Below, piece after piece: positions 16,030-24,932 of a DNA stretch of 64,000 nucleotides. The position numbers and the translations under genes are program-made. This stretch comes from Streptomyces cinnamoneus. Its GTDB lineage: Bacteria; Actinomycetota; Actinomycetes; Streptomycetales; Streptomycetaceae. The notes below the pieces were generated by a model. That model was not told the origin of the DNA, searched no databases, and saw only the letters and a program-made list of their open reading frames with translations. Each line of letters opens with the position of its first letter. The stretch's first letter is position 1. Where the stretch lies: positions 4,213,001-4,277,000 of the forward strand of contig NZ_PKFQ01000001.1 in NCBI RefSeq assembly GCF_002939475.1, given 5' to 3'.

Positions 16030-17106
16030 GTGGTGGATTCCGTCATACGCGACTCGGCCGTACGCGACTCCGGCACACGCGACGCCTCGCCAAGCCGCCG
16101 TCACCTCGACCTCCTCGACCGGCAGTTGGCCCACGCGCTGCAGATCGACGGGCGCGTCCCGTTCAGCCGGATCGCGGCCGCCATCGGCACGTCGGACCGT
16201 ACGGTCGCCCGCCGTTACCACCGGCTCCGGGCGGACGGGGTGCTCCGCGTCGTCGGGCTGCCGGACGCCCGGAGCCTCGGTCTCGTCGACTGGGCCGTAC
16301 GCATCCAGTGCACGCCGGACGCGTCCGTGGCGATCGCCGCCGCGCTCGTCGAGCGGGCGGATACCTCCTGGGTGGGCCTCGCCTCCGGCGGCACCGAGAT
16401 CACCTGCATCACGCGGGCCCAGGGCGGTTCGGCGCAGGGCAGCATGCTGCTGTCCAAGCTGCCCAGGACGCCACGGATCACCGGCGTGACCGCCCACTGC
16501 ATCCTGCGCCCGGTGGCCGGTCTGGCCGGCTGGCCGGGTCGTACCGAGGCGCTCGACGCACGGCAGGCCGAGGAGCTGTCACGTCTCGCGGCGCCCGGCG
16601 CGCCCTCCCGCGACGTGCGGCCCGGCGCCGCCGACGACCGTCTCTTCGCCGTCCTCGCCAAGGACGGCCGCGCCGGCGTTCCCGAGCTGGCCGCCGCCAC
16701 CGGGTGGTCGGAGTCCACCGTCCGTCGCCGGATCGACGAACTCCGTTCCGCCGGCGTGCTGTACTTCGACGTCGAGATCGACCCGGCGCTGTACGGCTAC
16801 CCCTACGAGGCCATGCTGTGGCTGACCGTCGCCCCCGGGGAGCTGGGCACGGTGGCCGAGGCCCTCGCCGGGCACCCCGAGGTCGCGTTCGCGGCGGCCG
16901 TCACCGGGCCGAGCAACATGATGGCGATCGTCATCGTCCGGGACGGCGACGCGTTGTACGACTACCTCGCCACGCGCGTCGGCGCGCTGCCCGGCGTGCG
17001 GGGTGCCGAGACCACGCTCGTCACCCGGCACGTCAAGCGGGGCGGCGCGCTCGTCACACCGCGGCGTCCCCCAGGACCGCGCGGAGCTGCTCCAGCCCCC
17101 AGTTGA
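16030..17106 (+). CDS. Lrp/AsnC-family regulator, duplicated
   Basis: 358 residues, twice the usual length: two AsnC helix-turn-helix units (about 18-75, RVPFSRIAAAIGTSDRTVARRY; about 200-250, GVPELAAATGWSESTVRRRI), each followed by a ligand-binding-like region. Start GTG 16030 or 16033, with no ribosome site, so possibly leaderless. Its 3' end overlaps the convergent rocD gene by 53 bp. Amino-acid-responsive control of rocD or the adjacent methyltransferase is plausible. Confidence 0.85.
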   Translation: MVDSVIRDSAVRDSGTRDASPSRRHLDLLDRQLAHALQIDGRVPFSRIAAAIGTSDRTVARRYHRLRADGVLRVVGLPDARSLGLVDWAVRIQCTPDASVAIAAALVERADTSWVGLASGGTEITCITRAQGGSAQGSMLLSKLPRTPRITGVTAHCILRPVAGLAGWPGRTEALDARQAEELSRLAAPGAPSRDVRPGAADDRLFAVLAKDGRAGVPELAAATGWSESTVRRRIDELRSAGVLYFDVEIDPALYGYPYEAMLWLTVAPGELGTVAEALAGHPEVAFAAAVTGPSNMMAIVIVRDGDALYDYLATRVGALPGVRGAETTLVTRHVKRGGALVTPRRPPGPRGAAPAPS

Positions 17107-18268
17107 GGTCCTCCTTGGTGATGACCAGCGGCGGGGCGATGCGGATCGTCGAGCCGTGGGTGTCCTTCACCAGCACGCCGCGCGCCATCAGGCGCTCCGA
17201 GATCTCGCGGCCCGTGCCGACCTCCGGCGCGATGTCGACGCCCGCCCACAGGCCGCGGCCGCGGACGGCGGTCACGGCGCCGGAGCCGGTCATCAGGCCC
17301 AGCTCGTGGTGCAGGTGCTCGCCCAGGCGGGCCGCCCGCTCCTGGTACTCGCCGGTGCGGAGCATGGCGACGACCTCCAGGGCCACCGCGCACGCCAGCG
17401 GGTTGCCGCCGAAGGTGGAGCCGTGCTCGCCGGGGCGGTACACGCCCAGGACCTCGCGCGAGGAGACGACGGCCGACACCGGCACGACGCCGCCGCCCAG
17501 CGCCTTGCCCAGCACGTACACGTCCGGGACCACGCCCTCGTGCTCGCAGGCGAAGGTCCGGCCCGTGCGGCCCAGGCCGGACTGGATCTCGTCCGCGATG
17601 AACAGGACGCCGCGCTCGCGCGTCAGCCGGCGCACGCCCGGCAGGTAGCCGGCGGGCGGGACCAGCACGCCCGCCTCGCCCTGGATCGGCTCCAGCAGCA
17701 CGGCCACGGTGTCGTCGTCGACCGCGGCCTCCATCGCCGCGAGGTCGCCGTAGGGGACGATCTCGAAGCCGGGCGTGTACGGGCCGAAGTCCGCCCGCGC
17801 CTCGGGGTCCGTGGAGAAGCTGATGATCGTGGTCGTGCGGCCGTGGAAGTTCCCCGCCGCCACCACGATCTTCGCCCGGCCGTCCGGTACGCCCTTGACG
17901 CGGTAGCCCCACTTGCGCGCGGTCTTCACGGCGGTCTCGACCGCCTCCGCGCCGGTGTTCATGGCGAGGACCATCTCCATGTCGCACAGCTGTGCCAGCG
18001 CGGAGCAGAACTCCCCGAACCGGTCGTGGTGGAAGGCCCGCGAGGTGAGCGTGACCCGCTCCAGCTGTTCCTTGGCCGCGTTGATCAGCCGACGGTTGCC
18101 GTGGCCGAAGTTCAGCGCCGAGTACCCGGCGAGCATGTCGAGATAGCGGCGTCCCTCGACGTCGGTCATCCAGGCGCCCTCGGCGGTCGCCACCACGACC
18201 GGCAAGGGATGGTAGTTGTGGGCGCTGTGCTGATCGGCTGCGGCGATGTTGCGTTCCGTGGCGGTCAA
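17054..18268 (-). CDS. rocD: ornithine--oxo-acid aminotransferase
   Basis: 404 residues from TTG at 18268 (GGAG a few bases upstream; the protein begins MTATERNIAAADQHSAHNYH as in relatives). PLP-dependent class III aminotransferase converting ornithine and 2-oxoglutarate to glutamate semialdehyde and glutamate. FIADEIQSGLGRTG and VLGKALGGG with the Schiff-base Lys255 are visible, as is the substrate region NYHPLPVV. Overlaps the AsnC gene tail to tail. Confidence 0.93.
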   Translation of the reverse strand: MTATERNIAAADQHSAHNYHPLPVVVATAEGAWMTDVEGRRYLDMLAGYSALNFGHGNRRLINAAKEQLERVTLTSRAFHHDRFGEFCSALAQLCDMEMVLAMNTGAEAVETAVKTARKWGYRVKGVPDGRAKIVVAAGNFHGRTTTIISFSTDPEARADFGPYTPGFEIVPYGDLAAMEAAVDDDTVAVLLEPIQGEAGVLVPPAGYLPGVRRLTRERGVLFIADEIQSGLGRTGRTFACEHEGVVPDVYVLGKALGGGVVPVSAVVSSREVLGVYRPGEHGSTFGGNPLACAVALEVVAMLRTGEYQERAARLGEHLHHELGLMTGSGAVTAVRGRGLWAGVDIAPEVGTGREISERLMARGVLVKDTHGSTIRIAPPLVITKEDLNWGLEQLRAVLGDAAV

Positions 18269-18371
18269 CGTGTGCTCCGTTCCGGTCGGGGCATGCTGCT
18301 GATGACGTCTTTCTACACCCGCACTCGCACCACGGGCCCGAGTCCGGTTCGGCACCTGAGAGAATGAGGGC

Positions 18372-19385
18372 ATGGCCCTTGATCGTCCGCGCGCCCTCTC
18401 CGGTATCCAGCCCACCGCAGGCTCGTTCCACCTCGGGAACTACCTCGGTGCCGTCCGTCAGTACGTGGCCCTGCAGGAGACCCACGACGCGTTCTACATG
18501 GTCGTGGACCTGCACGCGATCACCGTGCCGCAGGACCCGAAGGAGCTGCGGGCCAACACCCGCATCGCCGCGGCGCAGCTGCTGGCCGCCGGCCTGGACC
18601 CGGACCGCTGCACCCTGTTCATCCAGAGCCACGTGCCCGAGCACGCGCAGCTCGCCTGGGTGATGAACTGCCTCACCGGCTTCGGCGAGGCCTCGCGCAT
18701 GACGCAGTTCAAGGACAAGTCCGCCAAGCAGGGCGCCGACCGCACCACCGTCGGCCTGTTCACGTACCCGGTCCTCCAGGTCGCCGACATCCTGCTCTAC
18801 CAGGCGGACACCGTCCCGGTCGGCGAGGACCAGCGCCAGCACGTGGAGCTGACCCGCGACCTGGCCGAGCGCTTCAACGGCCGCTTCGGGGACACCTTCC
18901 GCGTCCCCGCGGCGCACATCGTCCGCGAGACCGCGAAGATCTACGACCTGCAGGACCCGACGGCCAAGATGAGCAAGTCGGCGGCGACGGCCAAGGGCCT
19001 GATCAACCTGCTCGACGAGCCCAAGGTCTCCGCCAAGAAGATCAAGAGCGCGGTCACCGACACCGACACGGTCATCCGCTTCGACGCCGAGAAGAAGCCC
19101 GGCGTCAGCAACCTCCTCACCATCTACTCGACGCTCACCGGCACCACGATCGCCGAGCTGGAGCAGAAGTACGAGGGCAAGGGCTACGGCGCGCTCAAGA
19201 CCGACCTCGCCGAGGTCATGGTGGAGTGGGTCACCCCCTTCCGCGCCCGTACGCAGGAATATCTGGACGACCCGGAGACGTTGGACGCCGTCCTGGCCAA
19301 GGGCGCGGAGAAGGCCCGTACCGTGGCGGCCGAGACGCTGGCGCGGGCCTACGACAAGCTCGGCTTCCTGCCCGCGAAGCACTGA
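18372..19385 (+). CDS. trpS: tryptophanyl-tRNA synthetase
   Basis: 337 residues, class I aaRS. HLGN (residues 20-23) is the HIGH signature within TAGSFHLGNYLG, KMSKS is at 199-203, and VGEDQRQHVELTRD binds Trp-adenylate. Full length. Divergent from rocD with 103 bp between starts. Housekeeping type; Streptomyces often have a second copy for indolmycin-type resistance and I cannot tell which class this is without alignment. Confidence 0.95.
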   Translation: MALDRPRALSGIQPTAGSFHLGNYLGAVRQYVALQETHDAFYMVVDLHAITVPQDPKELRANTRIAAAQLLAAGLDPDRCTLFIQSHVPEHAQLAWVMNCLTGFGEASRMTQFKDKSAKQGADRTTVGLFTYPVLQVADILLYQADTVPVGEDQRQHVELTRDLAERFNGRFGDTFRVPAAHIVRETAKIYDLQDPTAKMSKSAATAKGLINLLDEPKVSAKKIKSAVTDTDTVIRFDAEKKPGVSNLLTIYSTLTGTTIAELEQKYEGKGYGALKTDLAEVMVEWVTPFRARTQEYLDDPETLDAVLAKGAEKARTVAAETLARAYDKLGFLPAKH

Positions 19386-19514
19386 CGGTCCCCGGCCGGG
19401 CAGGGCGGCGAGGGCGCCCCCGACCCGGCCGGCGGCCAGGGGACCTGGCAGCGGAAGCGGCTCAGCCGTCACACTGACCACGGGTACATACAGGCGCACA
19501 GGAGGGAGAACGCA

Positions 19515-20228
19515 GTGGGCACCGTCACGGTCGGCGTTTCGATCGCGGTCCCGGAGCCGTACGGCAGCTTCCTCCAGAAGCGTCGCGCGGGCTTCGGGGA
19601 CCCGCTCGCCCACGGCATCCCCACGCACGTCACCCTCCTGCCGCCCACCGAGGTGGACGCCTCGTCACTGCCCGCGATCGAGCGCCACCTCGCGGAGGTC
19701 GCCCAGGCTGGCCGGCCGTTCCGGATGCGCCTGTCCGGCACCGGCACCTTCCGGCCGCTGTCACCCGTGGTCTTCGTCAACGTGGTCGAGGGGTCGTCCG
19801 CCTGCTCCTGGCTCCAGAAGCGGATCCGGGACGACTCCGGCCCCGTGGCCCGCGAGCTCCAGTTCCCGTACCACCCCCACGTGACCGTCGCCCACGGCAT
19901 CGCCGAGGAGGCGATGGACCGGGCCTTCGAGGAGCTGGCCGGCTACGAGGCCGCCTGGACCACCGCGGGCTTCGCGCTCTACGAGCAGGGGGCCGACGGC
20001 GTGTGGCGGCTGGATCGCGAGTACCCCTTCGGGCGGGAGCCCGGGCCCGGCGACCGCCGCGCGGGGCGCGGCGTGGAGCTGGACGCCCAGCCCTTCCCCC
20101 GGACGCAGGCGGACGGCCGGCAGCAGCGCCAGGACCGGGAGACGGGCTCCGCCTCCGCGCAGACCCCCGCGGCCATGCCGCCGCCCCGCCGGCCGGGCGT
20201 CGCCCGCCCGCCGGCGGCCTCCCGCTGA
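19515..20228 (+). CDS. 2'-5' RNA ligase family protein
   Basis: 237 residues from GTG 19515 after GGAGGGA. Two HxT motifs of the 2H phosphoesterase superfamily: THVTLLPP and HPHVTVAHG. The core ends near residue 175; the last 60 residues are a Pro/Arg/Ala/Gln-rich tail of low complexity. Likely RNA phosphodiesterase or cyclic-phosphate ligase; natural substrate unknown. Confidence 0.85.
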   Translation: MGTVTVGVSIAVPEPYGSFLQKRRAGFGDPLAHGIPTHVTLLPPTEVDASSLPAIERHLAEVAQAGRPFRMRLSGTGTFRPLSPVVFVNVVEGSSACSWLQKRIRDDSGPVARELQFPYHPHVTVAHGIAEEAMDRAFEELAGYEAAWTTAGFALYEQGADGVWRLDREYPFGREPGPGDRRAGRGVELDAQPFPRTQADGRQQRQDRETGSASAQTPAAMPPPRRPGVARPPAASR

Positions 20229-20313
20229 CCCCGTACGGGCGAGTCCCCCACCGGCCCGGCCTCACCCGTTCGGGCTACGCGTAGCCGCCTCGGCGGAATG
20301 GTAGGGGTGCACC

Positions 20314-21321
20314 ATGGACTGGCTGACTCGACTGCCGGTGATCGGACCCGTGCTCCGCGGCCCGGTCACCCGCCTCACGCGCACGCACGCGTGGCGCTCG
20401 TACGAGACCCTCGACCGGGTGAAGTGGACCCGGCTGGCAGCCGCGATCACCTTCACGAGCTTCGTCGCGCTCTTCCCCCTGTTGACCCTCGGCGCCGCCG
20501 TGGCCGCGGCGCTGCTCAGCGACCAGCGGACCCATGAGCTGGAGGACCGGCTGGCCGAGCAGGTGCCCGGCATCTCCGCCAGCCTCGACGTGCGGTCCTT
20601 CTCGGAGAACGCGGGCACGGTCGGCCTCGTCGCCGGCGCGCTGCTGCTGTTCACCGGCGTCAGCTGGGTGGGCTCCCTGCGCGAGTGCCTGCGCGCGGTG
20701 TGGGAGGTGGAGGAGGCCCCCGGTAATCCGGTGCTCCTCAAGCTCAAGGACGCGGCGGTGCTGCTGGGCCTGGGCGCCGTGGTGCTGCTGTCCGCCGCCT
20801 GCTCGGCCTTCGCCTCGGCGGCGGTGGACTGGGTCGCGGACCGCACGGGGCTGGACGGGGCGGGCGGACTGCTCACGGCCGTCGGCTTCTGCATCGCCGT
20901 CCTGGCCGATTTCCTGCTGATGCTCTACGTCCTGACGCGCCTGCCCGGCGTCCACCCCGGCCGCCGCCGGCTGGCCGTCGGCGCCCTGCTCGGCGCGGTC
21001 GGCTTCGAGGTGCTCAAGCTGGTGCTGAGCGGCTATCTGCAAGGGGTCGCCGCCAAGAGCATGTACGGCGCCTTCGGCACGCCCATCGCGCTGCTGCTGT
21101 GGATCAACTTCACGGCCAAGCTGACGCTCTACTGTGCCGCCTGGACGGCCACCGGTGCGAAGGGCGGCACGCCCGGGCGGCACAGCGAGGAGGAGCCCGG
21201 CCCGGTCAGCCCCGGTCGCCGGAGCCCTTCGAGTCCTTGCGCCGCACCAGCTCCGGCAGCGGATGACGGCGGTGCACCACGTACCCCGCCACCGCCAGGA
21301 CCGCCAGCGCCCCGCCCGTGA
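20314..21321 (+). CDS. YihY/BrkB-family membrane protein
   Basis: 335 residues, about six membrane helices; conserved AAAITFTSFVALFPLLTL, WVGSLRECLRAVWEV and ALLLWINFTAKLTLYCAAW. The last 50 residues are a Pro/Ser/Ala-rich tail. The 3' end overlaps the convergent D,D-carboxypeptidase gene by 116 bp, so part of that tail is encoded antisense to the carboxypeptidase C-terminus. Not an RNase, despite the historical 'RNase BN' label. Confidence 0.87.
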   Translation: MDWLTRLPVIGPVLRGPVTRLTRTHAWRSYETLDRVKWTRLAAAITFTSFVALFPLLTLGAAVAAALLSDQRTHELEDRLAEQVPGISASLDVRSFSENAGTVGLVAGALLLFTGVSWVGSLRECLRAVWEVEEAPGNPVLLKLKDAAVLLGLGAVVLLSAACSAFASAAVDWVADRTGLDGAGGLLTAVGFCIAVLADFLLMLYVLTRLPGVHPGRRRLAVGALLGAVGFEVLKLVLSGYLQGVAAKSMYGAFGTPIALLLWINFTAKLTLYCAAWTATGAKGGTPGRHSEEEPGPVSPGRRSPSSPCAAPAPAADDGGAPRTPPPPGPPAPRP

Positions 21322-22540
21322 GGCCGACCGCCGTCCACATCCCGTCGCCGCCGGACGCCGCCGCGGCCTGGGTGCTGCCGCTGCCCCTGGCGCCGCCCCG
21401 GCCGTCGCCGGGCTTGTCCGTCCCGCCCTCCGGCGGCACGAGCACACCGACCGGCTTCACGTGGCCGGCCGCCTCGAAGCCCCAGTCCAGCAGCCGCTGG
21501 GTCTCCTTGTAGACCTCGTTGGGCTCCTTGATGTCCGGGTTCATGACGGTGACGAGCAGCTTCTTGCCGTCGTGCTGGGCGACGCCGGTGAAGGTGTTGC
21601 CGGCGTTGGTGGTGGAACCGTTCTTCACGCCCGCCATGCCCTTGTAGGGGGGCAGCCCCTGGGCGCCGGTGAGCAGCCGGTTGGTGTTGGCGATCTCCTT
21701 CGTCCTCCCCGGCCGCTCCTCGTCGGGGAACTGCGTCCGGGCCGTCGAGCAGTACTCCCGGAAGTCCGCCTTCTGCAGGCCGGAGCGGGCGAAGAGCGTG
21801 AGGTCGTACGCGCTGGAGACCTGGCCCTCGGCGTCGTAGCCGTCGGGGGTGACGACGTGGGTGTCCAGGGCCTGGAGGTCCTCGGCGTGCGCCTGCATGT
21901 CCTTGACGGTCTGTGCCACGCCGCCGTTCATCGCGGACAGGACGTGCACGGCGTCGTTGCCCGAGCGCAGGAAGACGCCCATCCACATGTCGTGGACGGA
22001 GTAGCTCAGGCCTTCCTTCATGCCGACCTGGCTGCTGCCCTCGCCCATGCCCAGCAGGTCGGTGGGCTTCACCTTGTGCTGTTGCGTCTTGGGGAACTTG
22101 GGCAGCACCGTGTCGGCGAAGAGCATCTTCAACGTGGAGGCGGGCGGCAGCTTCCAGTGCGCGTTGTGCGCGGCCAGCACGTCGCCGGACTCGGCGTCGG
22201 CCACCAGCCAGGAGTCGCCGCTCAGCTCCTCGGGCAGCGCCGGGGCGCCGGGGCCCGGCCGTACCTGGGTGCCGGGCTTGCCGAGCAGCTCGCCGCCCAC
22301 GGTGGACATCCTGGCGGGCGGCTGCTTCGGCGTCCTGCCCTTGCCGTCGGCGGCCGCGCTCGCGCTCGCGGTGGGCGTGGGGGAGGCGGTGGCGGCGAGC
22401 GCGGGAGCGGCGGTGGCCAGCGGGAGCAGCAGCGAGGCACCGGCCGCCAGCAGGGTGGCCGGGCCGCGAGAGGTGCGGCGGGGTCGCGTCGCGGAGTACC
22501 GCGCGGAGGGCCGCGGGCGGTGTGATGTGATCGTCGGCAC
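21206..22540 (-). CDS. D-alanyl-D-alanine carboxypeptidase (PBP5-like)
   Basis: 444 residues from GTG at 22540; the GGAGG upstream is about 13 bases away, so the start is moderately sure. Arg-rich signal peptide to about residue 49, Pro/Ser/Ala linker, then the serine peptidase S11 domain: STLK (SxxK), SGN (SxN) and KNGST (KTG-like, with Asn replacing Thr/Ser). A C-terminal membrane helix (TGGALAVLAVAGYVVH) and a short basic tail anchor it. It trims pentapeptides of peptidoglycan. Tandem repeats lie 59-100 bp upstream. Confidence 0.88.
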   Translation of the reverse strand: MPTITSHRPRPSARYSATRPRRTSRGPATLLAAGASLLLPLATAAPALAATASPTPTASASAAADGKGRTPKQPPARMSTVGGELLGKPGTQVRPGPGAPALPEELSGDSWLVADAESGDVLAAHNAHWKLPPASTLKMLFADTVLPKFPKTQQHKVKPTDLLGMGEGSSQVGMKEGLSYSVHDMWMGVFLRSGNDAVHVLSAMNGGVAQTVKDMQAHAEDLQALDTHVVTPDGYDAEGQVSSAYDLTLFARSGLQKADFREYCSTARTQFPDEERPGRTKEIANTNRLLTGAQGLPPYKGMAGVKNGSTTNAGNTFTGVAQHDGKKLLVTVMNPDIKEPNEVYKETQRLLDWGFEAAGHVKPVGVLVPPEGGTDKPGDGRGGARGSGSTQAAAASGGDGMWTAVGLTGGALAVLAVAGYVVHRRHPLPELVRRKDSKGSGDRG

Positions 22541-22598
22541 GCTGGTGAACGTACCTCCGTGTCCGTCGAACAAGAACGCCACCCCACGGCGGGCCTCC

Positions 22599-22640
22599 GT
22601 CGAGGACCCGATAGGACCAGTCGAGGACCCGATAGGACCA
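22599..22640. repeat. two perfect 21-bp tandem copies upstream of the carboxypeptidase
   Basis: 22599-22619 and 22620-22640 are identical (each begins GTCGAGGACCCGATAGGACC). A 21-bp period equals two helical turns, as expected for side-by-side protein binding. They lie 59-100 bp upstream of the carboxypeptidase start and 31-72 bp upstream of the small membrane-protein gene, so they could serve either divergent promoter. Confidence 0.75.
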
Positions 22641-22670
22641 GCGTCCGAACCCGAACGCATACTGAAACCC

Positions 22671-22952
22671 ATGGTGAAGTCTTCCGGGGAAGCAGCCCCC
22701 CGAACCCCCGCGACCCTCTCCCGTCCCGTGTCCTGGTTCCTGCTCGCCTTCGGGGTGTGGAGCTGGTTCATCTGGATCACTTTCGTCAAGAACCTGTGGA
22801 AGGACGGCAGCGGGCTCGCCTTCGACGACGCGGGCGAGCCCACCGGCTACTTCTGGGTCCATCTGCTGCTCGCGGTCACCTCGTTTCTTCTGGGGACGGC
22901 TGTCGGCCTGATCGGGTTGCGTGGCGTCAGGGCCCTGCGGCGCACGTCATAA
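22671..22952 (+). CDS. SCO4848-type small membrane protein
   Basis: 93 residues from ATG 22671. Two membrane helices (WFLLAFGVWSWFIWITFVKN and YFWVHLLLAVTSFLLGTAVG) flank a short loop with GEPTGYFW. Conserved in Streptomyces next to this carboxypeptidase by my recollection; function unknown. Divergent from the carboxypeptidase. Confidence 0.75.
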   Translation: MVKSSGEAAPRTPATLSRPVSWFLLAFGVWSWFIWITFVKNLWKDGSGLAFDDAGEPTGYFWVHLLLAVTSFLLGTAVGLIGLRGVRALRRTS

Positions 22953-23067
22953 GGCGTGCCGTCGCTTTTCGGACACCCCGGGTGCCGGCCACTTCCGGCG
23001 TTTTCCGGACGCACGAACGTTCGCCTGTCTACGGTGATGCGCATCACTGGGCGGGAGGGGCGCGGGG

Positions 23068-24630
23068 ATGCGTGGTGTCCGGATTCGGGCGGGGGCGGGT
23101 GCGGTGTGCGTGGCGCTGCTGGCGGTGGCGGCCGGGGGCTGCCGGCTGGTGCCGGGGGATGACGACGACGGGCGCCCGGTCCGGGTGGGCACGACCGACA
23201 CGGTCAGCGCGCTCGACCCGGCCGGTGCCTACGACGCGGGTTCCTGGGCGCTCTACGGCAACGTCTACCAGTCCCTGTTGACCTTCGCCCCGGGCTCCAG
23301 CACCCCGGTGCCGGACGCGGCGCGCAGCTGCACGTTCAAGGGCGAGGGGTTACGCACGTACACGTGCACGCTGCGCCGGGGGCTGAGGTTCGCCAACGGG
23401 CACGCGCTGACGTCGAGGGACGTGAAGTTCTCCTTCGACCGCATCGCCCGCATCAAGTCGCCGCAGGGGCCGGGGCCGGTGCTGGAGACCCTGGAGTCGG
23501 TGGCGGCCCCGCGGGAGGACGAGGTCGTCTTCCGGCTGAAGGTCCCGGACGCGACGTTCCCGTTCAAGATAGCCACGGGCGCCGGCTCGATCGTCGACAG
23601 CGACGCCTATCCGGCGGACCGGCTGCGCAAGGGCGACGGCGTGGACGGCTCCGGTCCGTACGTGCTGGCCGCCTACCGGTCCGGCGCGAGCGCGGAGCTG
23701 GAGCCGAACAAGCGCTACGCCGGGGCGGTCAAGGGCTCCGCCAGCAAGGTGACGATCCGTTACTTCGCCGACTCGGGCCGGATGAGCGAGGCGTGGCGGC
23801 AGCGGTCGGTCGACGTGGTCGGCCGCCAGATGCCGCCCGCCGACCTGGCGGACGTCTCCCTCACGGACTCCGGTGTCCGCGTGAGCGAGACCGCCGCCGC
23901 CAACATGCGCAGCCTGGTCTTCAACCTGCGCGACGGCTCACCGGTCAAGCCTCTGGCCGTGCGGCAGGCGGCCGCCGCCGTCATCGACCGGGACGCGCTG
24001 GCCCGCGACGTGCACCTGCGGACGGTCGAGCCGCTGTACTCGCTCATCCCGCGGGGCCTGACGGGCCACACGACGTCGTTCTACGACCTGTACCCGCAGC
24101 CCGACCCCGGCCGCGCCCGGCAGATCCTCCAGCGCGCCGGCGTCGCCGTGCCGGTCCGCTTCGGCATCGCCTACTCGCGGGGCGCGGCCACGGACCAGGA
24201 GGCGGCGCTGCTGAAGGAGCAACTGGAGGCCACGGGGCTGTTCGAGGTGACCACGCGGAAGGTGGAGTGGACGGCGTTCCAGGAGGGGTACGCCCGGGGC
24301 GCCTACGACGCGTACTGCGTCTCCTGGGTGGCCGACTTCCCCGACCCGGAGACCTTCACCAGCCCGCTCGTGGGCGCGGAGAGCGCCCTGCACTCGGGCT
24401 ACGAGAGCCCGCGCGTGGAGAAGCTGATCCGCACGGCGCAGGAGCACTACCAACGCGACCGGGCCTCCGGTGACTTCCGGAACATCCAGCGGATCGTCGC
24501 GGAGGACGTGCCGCTGGTGCCGCTGTGGCAGAAGAAGGACTACGCCCTGAGCACGTCGTCCATCTCGGGGGCCGAGTACCTCTCGGACGGCACCGGCATC
24601 TGGCGGCTGTGGCGGCTGCACCGGATCTGA
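23068..24630 (+). CDS. oligopeptide-type ABC transporter substrate-binding lipoprotein
   Basis: 520 residues, solute-binding family 5. Signal with lipobox AGGC (Cys25). RVGTTDTVSALDPAGAYDAGSWALYGNVYQ is broken by fold strands typical of DppA/OppA; the motif YTCTLRRGLRFANGHALTSRDVKFSFDRI contains the family signature. No permease or ATPase genes follow, so it must work with components encoded elsewhere. Ligand, probably peptide, is inferred. Confidence 0.87.
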   Translation: MRGVRIRAGAGAVCVALLAVAAGGCRLVPGDDDDGRPVRVGTTDTVSALDPAGAYDAGSWALYGNVYQSLLTFAPGSSTPVPDAARSCTFKGEGLRTYTCTLRRGLRFANGHALTSRDVKFSFDRIARIKSPQGPGPVLETLESVAAPREDEVVFRLKVPDATFPFKIATGAGSIVDSDAYPADRLRKGDGVDGSGPYVLAAYRSGASAELEPNKRYAGAVKGSASKVTIRYFADSGRMSEAWRQRSVDVVGRQMPPADLADVSLTDSGVRVSETAAANMRSLVFNLRDGSPVKPLAVRQAAAAVIDRDALARDVHLRTVEPLYSLIPRGLTGHTTSFYDLYPQPDPGRARQILQRAGVAVPVRFGIAYSRGAATDQEAALLKEQLEATGLFEVTTRKVEWTAFQEGYARGAYDAYCVSWVADFPDPETFTSPLVGAESALHSGYESPRVEKLIRTAQEHYQRDRASGDFRNIQRIVAEDVPLVPLWQKKDYALSTSSISGAEYLSDGTGIWRLWRLHRI

Positions 24631-24692
24631 GGGCCGGGCGGCCCGGTGCCAGGCGGTGTCGCCCCCGCCTTGCCCGTGGCAATCTGGGTGCC

Positions 24693-24926
24693 ATGGAACT
24701 GCAGCCCTGGCGGCTGCCCGCGTCACCGGGCGAACCGCCCTACTACACGACCGACACGTGCGCCGGCTGCGGTGCGGTCGTGCACGGCATCCACGGGCGC
24801 TGGACGTGCGCCGCCTGCGGTGCGTGCAGCCCGTACCAGGAGCCGCCCGAGGGGTGGGCCACGGAGATCACCCCGGAGGAGCTGGCCACCAACACGGTGG
24901 GGTACGACAGCCTGCCGAACCCCTGA
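24693..24926 (+). CDS. small zinc-ribbon-like protein
   Basis: 77 residues from ATG 24693. Two CxxC pairs, CAGC and CAAC, about 19 residues apart within GCGAVVHGIHGRWTCAACG, look like a zinc ribbon. The acidic tail ends NTVGYDSLPNP. Unknown function; common in Streptomyces in this setting by recollection. Convergent with the hydrolase 6 bp away. Confidence 0.6.
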   Translation: MELQPWRLPASPGEPPYYTTDTCAGCGAVVHGIHGRWTCAACGACSPYQEPPEGWATEITPEELATNTVGYDSLPNP

Positions 24927-24932
24927 GCCCGT

